NCBI GenBank assembly: GCA_002943765.1
Contig: PQWQ01000034.1
Location: 124,001-188,000, forward strand
Length of the DNA stretch: 64,000 nt
Direction of reading: 5' to 3'
Source: Psoroptes ovis
Lineage: Eukaryota; Arthropoda; Arachnida; Sarcoptiformes; Psoroptidae
Shown here: piece after piece, positions 33,672 through 45,408 of the stretch
Numbering within the stretch: the stretch's first letter is position 1
How the letters are laid out: the number at the start of each line of letters is the position of its first letter
Translations under genes and position numbers: made by a program
The notes under the pieces: model-generated
Seen by the model: the letters and a program-made list of their open reading frames with translations, nothing else
Told to the model about the DNA's origin: nothing
Databases searched by the model: none

Positions 33672-35199
33672 AGTCTTGTCTTATCGGTTCACTATAAACA
33701 CAATAATCAATTCAATAATTAATAAAATTCAAAATAAACTAAAAAATAATTACCAATTCATTGATTCATCTAAGGCTTTTAAATACATTACGGGGTCCCG
33801 CGACCTAAATTGAATTATTTCTAATTTTGAAAAAAATTTGAATTTTTTAATTTCACAACCACCAGATGGCAGTCTAAAATCGAGAAAAAAAAAAATGTAA
33901 GTAAAAAATTAAAGGCTAAAGCCTTAAGAAAATACGTTTTTTTATTGAATTAATCAGGCTGTCTATTGGCCATTGTGATCATTTCGAATTTTTACACAGT
34001 TTTGAACAGAAATTTAAAGCTTTCAACGGCCTTAGAAGGGGTTGTTGTTGCACAGGTGGTGCTTGTTTTCGATTAAAATTAATTGATTTGCGAAATCAAT
34101 TAGTCAATCAATCAATTCAAATCACAGATGGTTAGCGAGTATGGGTATTGGTCTGTGCAAAAACAAAAATTACGTCGTAATATTTGTTATTTGTTGGTGG
34201 TGGTTTTAAATTTTAAATTTTGTAAATGAAAATGACAGTTTAAATTGTGCCTATTGTATTAGATTGTCCGAAAAGTTTTGGCCGATTTTCATGTGGCAGC
34301 TCTATTCGATTAAGCCGAATGAACTTTTTGGACAACCTTAAACTATTGTATTATATATTCAAGGCCATAACATTTTCTTTGGCTGCAATTTTCTGTGAAT
34401 AATAATTATGATCATCATTTCTGTTTAGCAGCATCCATTAATATATTGTTTAGTCAATGTCAATCATCATTTTAAACAAGTAAACAATGAGAGAAAATTT
34501 TCATTGTTCAAAAATTTCATATTTTCTTAAATGCAACAACAACAACAACAATCGAATGCACACATTCGAATGACATGGATTAAGCATACATTTAAGCCAT
34601 TATTAAATGGCCATAAGTATTCGCAACACACATGGACGATTTGCTTGTGTGGATTAGCATAAAATGAAGAGAAGTTCATCAATATTTAAACATTGAACAA
34701 TTGGTATACATTTTGAAGACTATACATTTTTTTATATTTTGAATGAACGTTTTAAATAAATTACAGTTTTTACATTTAAAATCAATAAGACATTATACTC
34801 TTTGCTGAATGAATCAAAATTGCATTCATCAAATCATCATCATTATGCATACACACATATTCAATGAATAAATACCTTTGTAATTTGATACTTTTTCAAT
34901 CATTCATTTCGCAATAATCAATCAATATACAATGAACGTCTTAATTCAAATGAATATGTCTAAATTGATTGATTGATTGAATTTTACAGCTGAAATAAAC
35001 GAATGAATTAAATTAAACTTTGTATCAAACTTTGGCCACACACAAATACCTTCAAAATTTAAAGGTACCTTATACCTTAATGTTTTGACTATTCAAAGAA
35101 TCATTAATTAAAAATTCAATTCATGTTCTCAAAATGACAAGTCAAAGGTTATAGGTTGTTAGTGTGTGTATGAGACATGAGAGAACAAAACACTAATTA
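33672..35199. other. Gene-poor spacer upstream of SMYD4
   Basis: About 1.5 kb of AT-rich sequence with one mariner-ended MITE (34259-34341) and a short CAACAACAACAA run near 34533-34550. No credible ORF or RNA gene was seen. The first part should hold the SMYD4 promoter. Confidence 0.5.
34259..34341. mobile_element. Mariner-ended MITE, copy A3
   Basis: TTAGATTGTCCGAAAAGTTT at the left and GAACTTTTTGGACAACCTTAA at the right. The inside reads GGCCGATTTTCATGTGGCAG...TTAAGCCGAAT, the reverse orientation of copies A5, A6, A8, A9 and A11. Confidence 0.85.
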
Positions 35200-35502
35200 T
35201 CACAGAGACTGGAGAAAGGTGGACAAATACTTGTCAAAGTTACTGCCACAAATGTAATTAAAAACAAGTTTGGCAGTGAGCAAATATTGTTCACTGACCA
35301 TCATCAAATCATCCGAACGACCTTGAGTGGCGAAAACGAAGAATTGAACGAATAAATCGTAGAATTCACATGGTGATTTATGACTTGTAAAGTAACGTTC
35401 GATTTTAGAATGTTCACGAACATGGTGAAAGAAATATTGACGAATACAATGAGTGAATCAATTCTCATAAATCCTTTGATGAAAGATATGGCCGAATACT
35501 TC
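35200..35502 (-). pseudogene. Decayed exon of a secreted-protein-like gene
   Basis: Downstream of a good acceptor (TTTGTAG, 35503-35509), one minus-strand frame stays open for about 100 codons except for one TGA at 35460-35458. It reads EVFGHIFHQRIYEN, stop, FTHCIRQYFFHHVREHSKIE, then a region with SHKSPCEFYDLFVQFF and LVFNYICGSNFDKYLS. The amino-acid texture is protein-like, and FTHCIRQYFF resembles FMNCINQHYF of the gene at 28486-29699. The upstream exon would run into a stop and the palindromic MITE at 35642, so I read this as a broken relative. Confidence 0.4.
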
Positions 35503-35641
35503 CTACAAACGAATAAATTATCATCATCAGGAAAACAATCTAAGGAAAAACAATCCAATAGATTATCTTGTACAATTATTCACCTGTTTTTTCAAAGGTT
35601 TTAGAGCTTATAAGGTTGTAAGGTTTGTCTCAATACATAAA

Positions 35642-35811
35642 TACAAGGTTTAAAGTTTTAATTCGTAGTTTTAAAATTAATTTTCGTAGTTTTAAACATG
35701 AATTTCGTAATTTTCCCAGTTTAAAATTGCATTTAAAATTACGAAAATCAATTTGAAAACTATGAAAATTAATTTTAAAACTATGAATTAAAACTATTGA
35801 AACCTTGTTAT
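35642..35811. mobile_element. Palindromic MITE, copy B2
   Basis: TACAAGGTTTAAAGTTTTAA at the left and its mirror TTAAAACTATTGAAACCTTG at the right, with complementary arms throughout. Confidence 0.8.
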
Positions 35812-36538
35812 ACAATAAATACCTTGCACCCTGTTTGAATAAAATCTCTTTTACTTCATTGTTATCATGTGATTTTGGTGTGATGATGATGATCAAACAT
35901 TACAATGACATCCGTTGTAAGCACACAGAGATAATAAAATTTATTTGATTTTTAAGAGGTCAAAACCTTCATAAAAATGAAATGGATGAGTCTCGTTCAT
36001 TTCAATTCAACCATTCAATTCGTTGTATTCAATTCAACAATTCATTTGGTTGATCATAAAAAATATTTCTTTTGATCCAGTTTTTCTTCAATGGTCAACC
36101 ATTAAACCAATCGTAAAATACACATACACATCAATCGATTATTTCATTGATGAAATTCTTTTCATTGAAATTACTGGGACCATTTGAATTGCTGGATTGA
36201 ATTGAACAATATTCAAACATGACTATTAACCTAAATATCTCTCCATTTGAAAATTTCACATCTTGAACCCATTTTTTCAAGAATTTCAAAATTTGAACCA
36301 AGAAAACACACATAGTACACTGGAATCCATCGATTCCATTATCGACAAGTTTTCTTCATTTGGTCTTTATCATTTTGACAAGTCTTTGGGGCTTTTTTGG
36401 GCTCAAACACACTCATGCCGTGTCTGGATTTCATCTGGAGTTTCGCTTTCAATCATAAGGAGCGATCAAATGCTTCAAGATAAACACACATGGTATCGAA
36501 CCGAGCCCATAATAAAACATCTTGTGATAAGTTTGATA

Positions 36539-36620
36539 TTAGATTGTCCGAAAAGTTTTTGCCGATTATATGGTAGGGAATCGTGAGAAAATCGGCAAGA
36601 ACTTATTGGACAACCTAATA
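36539..36620. mobile_element. Mariner-ended MITE, copy A4
   Basis: TTAGATTGTCCGAAAAGTTT and AGAACTTATTGGACAACCTAA. This is the symmetric sub-type, in which both arms carry GCCGATT-type sequence. Confidence 0.85.
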
Positions 36621-36841
36621 ATATGTTTTCAACACTGGCTGGATGATCCATCCATTTAAGCTAATTATTTCCCATATTTCACTTTGAACACACCTTAAGT
36701 GTGTCAATAATAAGCTCTTCATTAGCCGTATTTGGCCATTTAGTGTGATTTATGGCCCCACTTATTCGATGAAATGAATTACTTCACAAGTGAGGGGCCG
36801 ATAAATGGCGATTTTCGAAGAGCGTCATATGGCCGTCTGTT

Positions 36842-37010
36842 TACAGGGTTTCAAAAGTTTTAATTCGTAGTTTTAAAATTAATTTTCATAGTTTTCAAGT
36901 TGATTTTCGTAGTTTTGAATATAATTTTAACATGGTGAAATTACGAAATTGAATTCAAAAACTACGAAAATTAATTTTAAAACTACGAATTAAAACTTGA
37001 AATCCTGTAT
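36842..37010. mobile_element. Palindromic MITE, copy B3
   Basis: Full-length copy, TACAGGGTTTCAAAAGTTTT to AAAACTTGAAATCCTGTA. TA at both ends fits a TA target-site duplication. Confidence 0.85.
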
Positions 37011-38111
37011 TTTCGGGCATTCGATTTTCACATCGACCCATTGATTAATGCCACATATCATCACTTGTCATCATAATGACCAGTAAGTAAAACCCGAACA
37101 CTTTTACCTTTGACATTTTGACCTTTTTCTACTCGGCAATGTGCCTTAAAAATATAATTGAATCTCAAACACTTCATTTCCTTTTTGAATAAATTTTCAA
37201 TTACCGAATTCGGCCGATAACAAAGTGGTCAAAAATAGCAAAATTTTGACCCGAATTTTTCTGCTCTGAATTGACTTGTCAAAAAGATGCAGCAAACAAC
37301 ACTTGTCTTTTTGATGTGGCTACCTTAAAGAAATAACACATTTGTCTGTTTGGCTTCATTTTGCTTCCTTAGAGTTCCTTCTCTCTTTTTTTGCAAACAT
37401 TTTCAATGATTTTTCTTCGAAGCCAAATAGTTGTCAACACTTGTCAATATATATGTTCACTAATAACAGGCTATAACCTTGAAAATTTACACTGAAATTA
37501 AACGACAAGGAAAGATGTTTTCATTCGAACACATCAGACGTTCATGTCTTTCGAAATGAATATGACATAATTAAAACTTGAAGTAAAGGCCAAAACCTGA
37601 TAAGATAATTTTGTTTCGAATGTTTGTTTGGCTTTGATGAAGGTTTGAATTAGCAGCCATTTAATGATATTAATATGAGAATAATTCAATTTGATTTTGT
37701 ACTGATGAAATTTTTTTTCGAATCATATTTAAGGACAATAACCAACTGAGATTGATGTGTGTGAGACACTGATAGAGTCTATTTACATTACATCCACCGG
37801 ATTCGTTGTTCATTCAAGTTGATTGATTTAAATAATTATTCAGTTCAATGATTTTTATGTTTATGGAAACACAACAAACAAACAGACAAATTATCATATC
37901 GGTGAAATCTAATGGCCCATCGAATATTACCCACATAAGTTCATTGAATTATCATTGAATAATTTTCTAAATTTTTCAATTTTTCAAATTTTGCAAAATT
38001 TCAATTTCACCGAAATATTCTACGGGCTACGAGTTTTAAGATAAATTGATAAATCAGGGCTCCATTTAAAGCGATTTAAAGGAACGATCCTGTAGGAAAA
38101 ATACGGTCATT

Positions 38112-39493
38112 ATGCATTTAGCCATCGGCGTAATAACAATTGCTCTTGCTGTTGCAGCGATTAGTGAGTCCACATCAATAGATTTAGATGATTCTTACTA
38201 TAAATTAACTTTGATTGCCAATGTATCGCAAACAATTCGTATGAATGGTTTCGATTATGAAGTGCATACGGTTCGCACTGAAGATGGTTACAATTTAAAT
38301 TTGTACCGGATTGTGAATCCATTCATAATCAGCAGCAGTAGCTTTGGCCATCGCTATCCATTCATATTGTTTCATGGCCTAGGTGAATCGGCCCAGAATT
38401 ATCTTTCAACAACCAATGGTTGGTTTGACCGGCAAAATGGTGTGTACCGGGAATTCGATAAATATCGTTCGAAACAATCATCGTCGCTGATAACAATCGA
38501 TTGCAGTCGTTCATCGCCGAAAATGTATGGCCGTAATATTGCATTCATGTTGGCCACATGTGGTTTCGATGTTTGGCTGGCGAATGTTCGTGATAATATT
38601 CATCAAGCATCACATTCGATTTACGGTTATGATGATCAACGATATTGGAACGTTACGATTGATCATTATACGATCGATGCTCGAGCAAACATTGATTATG
38701 TCCGTAATACGGTTCGATCGAACGAAATCGGTATCATTTGTTATTCAATCAGCTGTTTATCCATTTATCAGCTGATGAGTAAACACTTAAATTACAATCA
38801 AATACTTCAACCATTGTTCAGCTTAGGACCATTCATATACATTCATTCAATGCTATCATTACCATTAATTTCAACAAGTCTGATTGAACCATTATTACGA
38901 AATATACATCAATCAACCATTGATTTACAGCCAATATTACCATATTTAGCCAATCAAATTAATCGAAATGAATTTTTTTTCATGATTTATCAAACATTCA
39001 TTACATTGTTGGCCGGTTATAACGGTCGGGAATTTATGAACGAGTATCTATATCGATTGGTGGCAACATTTCCGAATACAATTTCGTTGCAAGTATTAGC
39101 CCACGTTGGACAACGTTATCAAAGTGAACGATTAAATTATTTTGATTATGGTCCAATCGATAATTATCAGGTTTATGGTTCAATAACACCACCTTATTAT
39201 GATCTGAATTCAATCACAAACGAAAATTTGTATTTATGGCATGGTTCAAATGATTTGATTGCCGATGAAATCGATATCGAACGTTTACAGCAAACAAGTA
39301 AGTCATTCGATTGTCAAAAGTGATTCGAAATTCGAATTAATTTCAAACAAACAAATTCATTAATTTGACAGTTAAATTTCGACGAATATTCCATAATGAT
39401 TATTCACATTTTGATTATATCAATGGACGCACAGTGAACGATACAATAATCAAAACAATGTTTAATATATTAACTTTTGATTATCAATTTTGA
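38112..39493 (+). CDS. Secreted acid-lipase-type alpha/beta hydrolase
   Basis: Member of the lysosomal/gastric acid lipase family (AB-hydrolase-associated lipase), expected to hydrolyse neutral lipid esters. Exons 38112-39297 and 39372-39493 give 435 aa. A signal peptide covers about residues 1-20 (MHLAIGVITIALAVAAISES). Family features include FDYEVHTVRTEDGYNLNLYR, the oxyanion strand FILFHGLGESAQNYL, and GFDVWLANVRDN followed by the YxxDxxxYWN-type segment and NIDYV. The nucleophile elbow reads CYSIS (Ser212) where the family usually has GHSQG. The acid residue is likely in LWHGSNDLIAD, and the His in HNDYSHFDYI of exon 2. The triad is present, but the elbow is unusual, so activity is uncertain. 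A palindromic MITE lies about 12 bp past the stop. Confidence 0.88.
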
Positions 39494-39504
39494 GTGATAG
39501 TAGT

Positions 39505-39673
39505 ACATAGGGTTTCGAAAGTTTTAATTTGTAGTTTTAAAATTGAATTTTATAGTTTTAAACATGAATTTCGTAGTTTTGTATGCAATTTTAAACCGTA
39601 AAATTACGAAATTTAATTACGAAACTATGAAAATTAATTTCAAAACTCTGAATTAAAACTTGAAACCCTGTAA
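39505..39673. mobile_element. Palindromic MITE, copy B4
   Basis: TAGGGTTTCGAAAGTTTTAA to ACTTGAAACCCTGTA. It is inserted immediately 3' of the lipase stop codon and therefore within the likely 3' UTR. Confidence 0.8.
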
Positions 39674-39898
39674 GTAGGGACCCATAGATTTTTCTTGGAC
39701 CAGGTATCGAAGTATTTTTTTGATTGATCGATTCAAATTTAAAAATATTCGTGACATTCTTCCATTAATTATTCATTCATTCATTCATTCATTTTCTAAA
39801 AATAAACAATCATTTCATTTCAATTGTTTCTTCGTGAATTCGTGAGAATTTTTCAAAAAATTTCAAATATTTCAATCAGTTACATTTGAGAGGTGCCC

Positions 39899-41406
39899 AT
39901 GTTTGATTCAAATTTCAAATTTGATGGACATTTAAATGAAAATATGCGTCTTCATCGAGCCCTGCGACTGATCAATCGACCGCTGATACAAATGATGTCC
40001 ATTTCAATGGGCCAACCACGAATATTAACTGGCCACTTGACCAGATCATTTGTGAATCGTTCAACGAAAAGAGCCGATATGCGAATCAAAATGAATCGAT
40101 TTCACAATGATCAATTTTCAATACAAACATTTGTATTCATATTTTGGTTAATACGTGGCTTGTTGGTCATGTGTATTGATGATGATTCGATCACAGCGAC
40201 ATTAATTGGTTCAATTTTCGATAAACTATCGATTGTACGAATATATCCTGAATCGGTTGCATTGGATTTTGCAAAGATGCTCTATGTCATTTTTTCATTT
40301 ATTATCGATATCGGTATTATCATAGCTATCAGCTGATTATTGATTATTGTCATCAAATCTATAATCCATATTTGAGTGATGAACAAAACCATGCGCTACA
40401 CCGGGCAAATAATCCAAAAATGCTGTTCGCTTTGACCCATAAAAGGATTGAAAAAATAATCCAATTCATCCGTCTTCGAATCATTGGTCATTGTCATATT
40501 GTTTGCGGTACAACAATATTGGTGGCCATTTCTGGTTGCGGTACTTTCATGATGGTCAATCCATACGATAATCATTTCGAATTATTCGGCCATAATTATC
40601 TACTTTATCTTGGTCATTCATTGTTTTTCCCGCTGTTTTGTTCTGTTTGGTCATTTTATGGTTTCGTATGGACATCGAATCTGCTCACATATTATTGTAT
40701 TGTTTGTTATTTGATTAAAACTAAATTCTTGCTTAATCGACAAAGATTGTTGAATAGAATCAGGTAAGATCTTTTAAATCTTCAATTTTCAATCGAATCA
40801 TTTCAAATTTCAAATTTGGTTCGTTTAGGATAAACAACAGGAGATGTTGGCCATCATTGAATCGAACAATCAAAACACATTTATCAATTCAATCCAAACT
40901 GTTCGATGAAATCGATACAATGAATGAATTTTGGCGATACTTTCAATCGATTATGCTCGCCAATTATGTAACACTGTGTTGTTTATCACTTTATATTGTT
41001 ACCTTGACTAAGACTATAGTTTCGTTGAAAATATTTTTCACTGGTCTATTTATACAACCAGTTGCCGTCATTCTTGTGTTAACACTTACATCAGCTGATC
41101 TTAGTGGTCATTTATTTCGAATCAATAAACTTTATTATTCATTATTAGCAGCCAACAAACTTCATTATTATTCAGGTCATTGGTCATCAATTAGAATTAA
41201 ATTTAAGGTAATTATTCAATTCAATTAGATCGAACATTAAACCTTTTATTCCAAACAATTAGCTCATGTCCACTTTGGAACTAATCAATAGCCGAACAGT
41301 TGGTTTTACGACCTTCAATAAAAAAATCATGGATCATAGAGCCATTGCCAAAGTGATTGTCGATACGACAACATTATTTTTGTTGGTCGTACAACATCTT
41401 AAATAA
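39899..41406 (+). CDS. Gustatory-receptor-like seven-transmembrane protein (frame problem near 40.3 kb)
   Basis: Putative chemoreceptor of the arthropod gustatory receptor family. The start is ATG 39899. Later exons are to 40763, 40829-41207 and 41263-41406. Several hydrophobic segments are visible: FVFIFWLIRGLLVMCI, IIGHCHIVCGTTILVAISGC, YLLYLGHSLFFPLFCSVW, YVTLCCLSLYIVTL and IFFTGLFIQPVAVILVLTL. The last exon, GFTTFNKKIMDHRAIAKVI then TTTLFLLVVQ, matches the GR C-terminal TM7 signature (TYxxxxxQ). Between 40256 and 40375 the frame must shift. Introns 40256-40332 or 40286-40332 restore it but use weak donors and remove a hydrophobic stretch; otherwise there is a one-base indel. It could be a pseudogene. 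Confidence 0.65.
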
Positions 41407-43445
41407 TTTTCTGAACCAGATGTTTTTATTTGACCAGTTCAATGGTGCAAAATCTAACTAAGAAGTTTAAAAGGAATGAAATCAAGACCTTTCAAGACTT
41501 TGGCCGACGTATAAGCTCTTCGAAGAAGCTTGAAACACACGTGGCCAACTTGTGGCCATCTGTTCTATTTGAATCATTATTAAAATATATCATGTTTCAA
41601 ATGACAACATATGGGGCCATACATTCATATGTGACAAATCACAAAGGATTTGTTGCCATCACTGTTGAATATGTTTTGGGGCAGTGTTAACAACCAATAA
41701 GTATTTTAAATGGTCAGTCTTAAAGATCATTGAACAAATGTTTCTTAGAAATCATTGTTCAGGCACAAGTCATCAACATATATTCAATCAAATGAAAATG
41801 ATTGATTGTATTCAATCAATTGGCACTTACCACCATCGATTCATTACGATGATCATCATCTTGACGAAACGGTTCTTCAATTCATTCGAAGAAAATTACG
41901 GGCCATCCACCATCATCCACCATTCATTCATCCATCAAATGATTTATTTGAAATTTTCATTTTTTTGAAGATTATGGCCTTATCAATTCACGAAAATGGG
42001 CGATGTTTTATTCACAGAAAAAAGTAATAAAAAAACATTCGAAATCTCTTTGATTTGAATGAATCCATTGAATTCGAATCATGAGAGACTCATTATCATT
42101 CACTCAAAAAAAAACTTGCGCGGTTTTTCTCGACGCACTCTTTTTTGTTTGAGGACAATGAACATGCGTAGTAGTAGTAGTAAAATTCGAACAAAGAACA
42201 AGAAATGAGCGCCAAACATTTGCCGCCCATTTTTTTATTCAAAGATGTTCTTTGTTCGCTTCTCTTTTTGTTTCATTAAATCATGCTTCTACCATTTCCA
42301 TTAGCTTCTCTTTTCGATTGACCGCTATCACTTGAATTAATTTCAAGTGTATGAGCAGATGTGTTCGAATTCGAATTCGAAACAAAGCAAACAAAAAGAT
42401 CCGCTCTCATTTGTTGTTTGTACGTTGTTCAATGAACACGCTCATAAATTTGTATTGCCTTTTGTGTTTCACAGGTTATAGTCTGAATTTTTTTTTGTTG
42501 TTGCCTTCCTCAAACACACATTTCTCTGCAAGCTGAGCACGAAGAAGAAATAATCCATCCATCAAAAGTGTCTAAAACCAGCTGTTGGTTGGTTGCTTGT
42601 GCTGATTTTATCTTAACTGAACTAACAAAATTTCTAGGTGCTTTTGCTTAGTTCAATGTTCATATATTTTCACATAAATTCATTAATCACGTTCTATTTC
42701 CGTTTCCACTGTGTGTTTTTGTGACATCATTCAACTAATACGTCATTGATTTATGTGTTGTTTTTGTTCTTGTTAATTGATCATCTTTTGTCAATTAATT
42801 AATCCGTATTTGAATGAATCAATTCAATCAATCAATCAACTTATGCCAACTCAATGAGCGAAAAAACAGCGCTGAAATGACATAGAATCAAGCGAAAATA
42901 CCAGGTAAATAAAAATCTTTGATCTTTGAAAAACATGTCTTAGTCTAGGATTCGAGTCACAACATTGTGACCATAACAACACATGTTTGAAATATAATCA
43001 CATTTGCATTGGCGAATATGTCTTAAGGCAATGCCATTAATCAAGGATTCAGATGTGTTTATTTATATATGCTTTGAATGTCTTAATTTATTGAAATGAA
43101 TCGTTGATTTATAATTCAAAACATATTCAAATTCAAATATTCGCTATGAAAATTACTCAGATGGCAAAACCTTAACCCTTTTGTACATATGTTCCATTTA
43201 AAAAACAAAAAATAATGAATGTTTGTTTGTTTTGCTTGCTTTGTGTTGAATTCAACTGTTTCATTTGAATCCATTTCAATGATTGTTATGTTTGTTTATG
43301 ATGATTGTCCATTAATTGTGTCTGTGGTTTGTGTTTTGTGCATTTGAATTGAATTGAATGTATTTGAATTCAAATCTCAAATGTCTATTTTTGTACTCAC
43401 AAAGAAAAAAATAGGTAAACAATAAAATAAATAAAAGAAAATGTA

Positions 43446-43527
43446 TTAGGTTGTCCGGAAAATTCATTCGGCTTAATCAATAGAATTACTCATAAAAATC
43501 GGTGAGAACTTTTTGGACAACCTAAAT
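43446..43527. mobile_element. Mariner-ended MITE, copy A5
   Basis: TTAGGTTGTCCGGAAAATTC and GAACTTTTTGGACAACCTAA. The inner part carries ATTCGGCTTAATCAATAGAA...AAAATCGG. Confidence 0.87.
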
Positions 43528-43597
43528 TAACTGTGAATTTAATGTGAATTGGTTTTTGTGTGTTGTTCTCTGTCATTTATTGAGGCAAATGGCATTG

Positions 43598-43764
43598 ATA
43601 CAAGGTTTAAAGTTTTTATTCGTAGTTTTAAATTTAATTTTCATAGTTTTAAAATTTTATTTCGTAATTTTAACAGCAATTTTGAACAGTGAAATTACGA
43701 AATTTAATTTAAAAACCACGAAAATTAAATTTGAAAACTACGAAATAAAAATTGAAACCTTGTA
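43598..43764. mobile_element. Palindromic MITE, copy B5
   Basis: TACAAGGTTTAAAGTTTTTA to AAAATTGAAACCTTGTA. It lies only about 70 bp from copy A5. Confidence 0.82.
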
Positions 43765-43945
43765 TTTGCAGCCACATTTGTTTATAGCACACACACACAA
43801 AACTGGTCAATGACATTTTTTCAAAAATTTAATTTTTGTCAAATCAAATCAATGTATCTCCATCAAACATTAGAGCACATGATGCAAAAAGTCCTACACA
43901 TTCAAATGTCATTTGTAAGAAATGAATGACAAATGACATATTTCT

Positions 43946-44072
43946 ATACAAAATTTAAAGTTTTAATTCGTAGTTTTCAAATTAAATTTCATATTTTTAT
44001 CATTAACAATTCACATTCAAAACTACGAAAATCAATTTTAAAACTACGAATTTAGACTTGAAACCTTGTGTA
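43946..44072. mobile_element. Palindromic MITE, copy B6 (internally deleted)
   Basis: The same ends as other B copies (ATACAAAATTTAAAGTTTTA and GACTTGAAACCTTGTG), but only about 127 bp long, with about 40 bp missing from the middle. Confidence 0.75.
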
Positions 44073-44597
44073 ATGATTACATAATCAAATTGTTCATATT
44101 TGGACTTTTTTGGCCGATGCCACGAAGTAGATTTTTTTTTGTCCCATATTTTTCGTTGTGCATCATCATCCATTAATGATGTGTGACATATCCAAAAAGG
44201 TGTTTTTTGAAATTTTCAAATGGAAAAACGCCCGGCATTTTGTTTTTAGATGTTTATCATCGACTGAGGCCTTTTTTGTGTAATTGTGTTTTGTATGGGC
44301 CCATTCATATATGTGATGCATGAACCTTGAATCTCCTGTGTTTTTGATCTAATTTTGTTAGACAGTTTATCAAAATTAATTGTCAAACAATCTCTGTGTG
44401 TGTAGATTTTGCACGTAAATTTTGTTTATTTCAAAGCTTCAAATCATTGACCATTGACTTTTCGAGCAACAACTAACTTCCTTGTTTGTTCCTTGTAAGA
44501 ATCTTTGATGATTTTTTTCTCCCACAATTTTTCTTCTTCTTCAAAAGATTCCTTAGAAAATTTTAGTCCATTAATTTTCAATGTAATTATTTTATTC

Positions 44598-44677
44598 CAG
44601 CTGTCCGAAAAGTTCATTCGGCTTATCGAATAGAGTTGTTCATAAAAATCCGCCAGAACTTTTCGGACTACCCAATA
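44598..44677. mobile_element. Mariner-ended MITE, copy A6
   Basis: CAGCTGTCCGAAAAGTTCAT and GAACTTTTCGGACTACCCAA, with the ATTCGGCTT...AAATCCGCC inner arms. Confidence 0.82.
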
Positions 44678-45170
44678 TGATTTTATTTGTTCATATGCAA
44701 ATTAGCAAAAAATGTTTGTTGTTCTCAGCCAGCTGAGAGAATTTTAATTGTTTCTTATTCAAATTATGTCTTGTGAATGTCTTTCAAATTTGAATAATTA
44801 TTTCCAATTTGAATTATTCCACCCGGCAAGTTTCTTCATGTGTTTCACTAAGTCCAATGTCTTTGGGAAAATGATCATCATTTTTCTTAGACATCTTGGG
44901 TCATTTCAATTTTGATTATTTCACGATTTTGTTTGTTTATTTGCATTGAAATCAACGAGATGATGATGATGATGATGATCAGTGCTTTGAAGTGCTCGAA
45001 AAAGGAGTGTGTGTGAGCAACATGAAATCAATTGAATTCAATTGATTTTGATGTGCCAAACACACAGAACAAATCATAAATCACTTAAGAAATTTTGACC
45101 TGATTTGTCCAACAGTCATCCTCCAGAACAATAAGATTTGGTTTGGTCCCAGTCAAAAAATTTGAATCAG

Positions 45171-45408
45171 ATTCAACCATGGATATTTTCGGACATGTTT
45201 GGAATTTGTAAGTGAAATTTTCGGTCCCAAGACTTGGGGCCAATATGAGCATCGATTAGAAGATGCTATTGACCCTTGTTCGATTGAATCTTTTGAAAAT
45301 GAAAAAATCAAAGAAAATTTTGGCAAAATTCGACAAATGACAAATGAAATGGATTTAATAGAAGAAAATTCTGGCACCAGATGTGTCAATGTTTTCGAAT
45401 GTTTGTAA
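45171..45408 (+). other. Candidate orphan exon with cysteine pattern
   Basis: After an AATCAG acceptor, one frame is open to TAA 45408 and reads FNHGYFRTCLEFVSEIF, then DAIDPCSIESFENEKIKENF and NSGTRCVNVFECL. Composition and cysteine spacing resemble the domain start of the secreted protein at 28486-29699 (YVEYCL...DGMCQIVLRFMNC). No first exon was found. It may be a gene fragment, a terminal exon of an unseen gene, or chance. Confidence 0.3.

Larger units (their letters stand above)
35812..38111. other. Gene-poor spacer with two MITEs
   Basis: About 2.3 kb before the lipase gene. It contains MITE copies A4 and B3. ORFs here run through MITE sequence and have no coding character. The last few hundred bp should hold the lipase promoter. 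Confidence 0.5.

Noticed and set aside
36263..36586. 107-aa ORF upstream of the lipase
   Set aside because: It ends in MITE copy A4, has no conserved blocks and no supporting splice structure.
41430..42027. Several overlapping ORFs after the receptor gene
   Set aside because: Low-complexity and frame-swapping, with no membrane or family motifs continuing the receptor.
42940..42975. tRNA-like B-box sequence (GGATTCGAGTCAC)
   Set aside because: No acceptor stem, anticodon arm or A box could be matched upstream.
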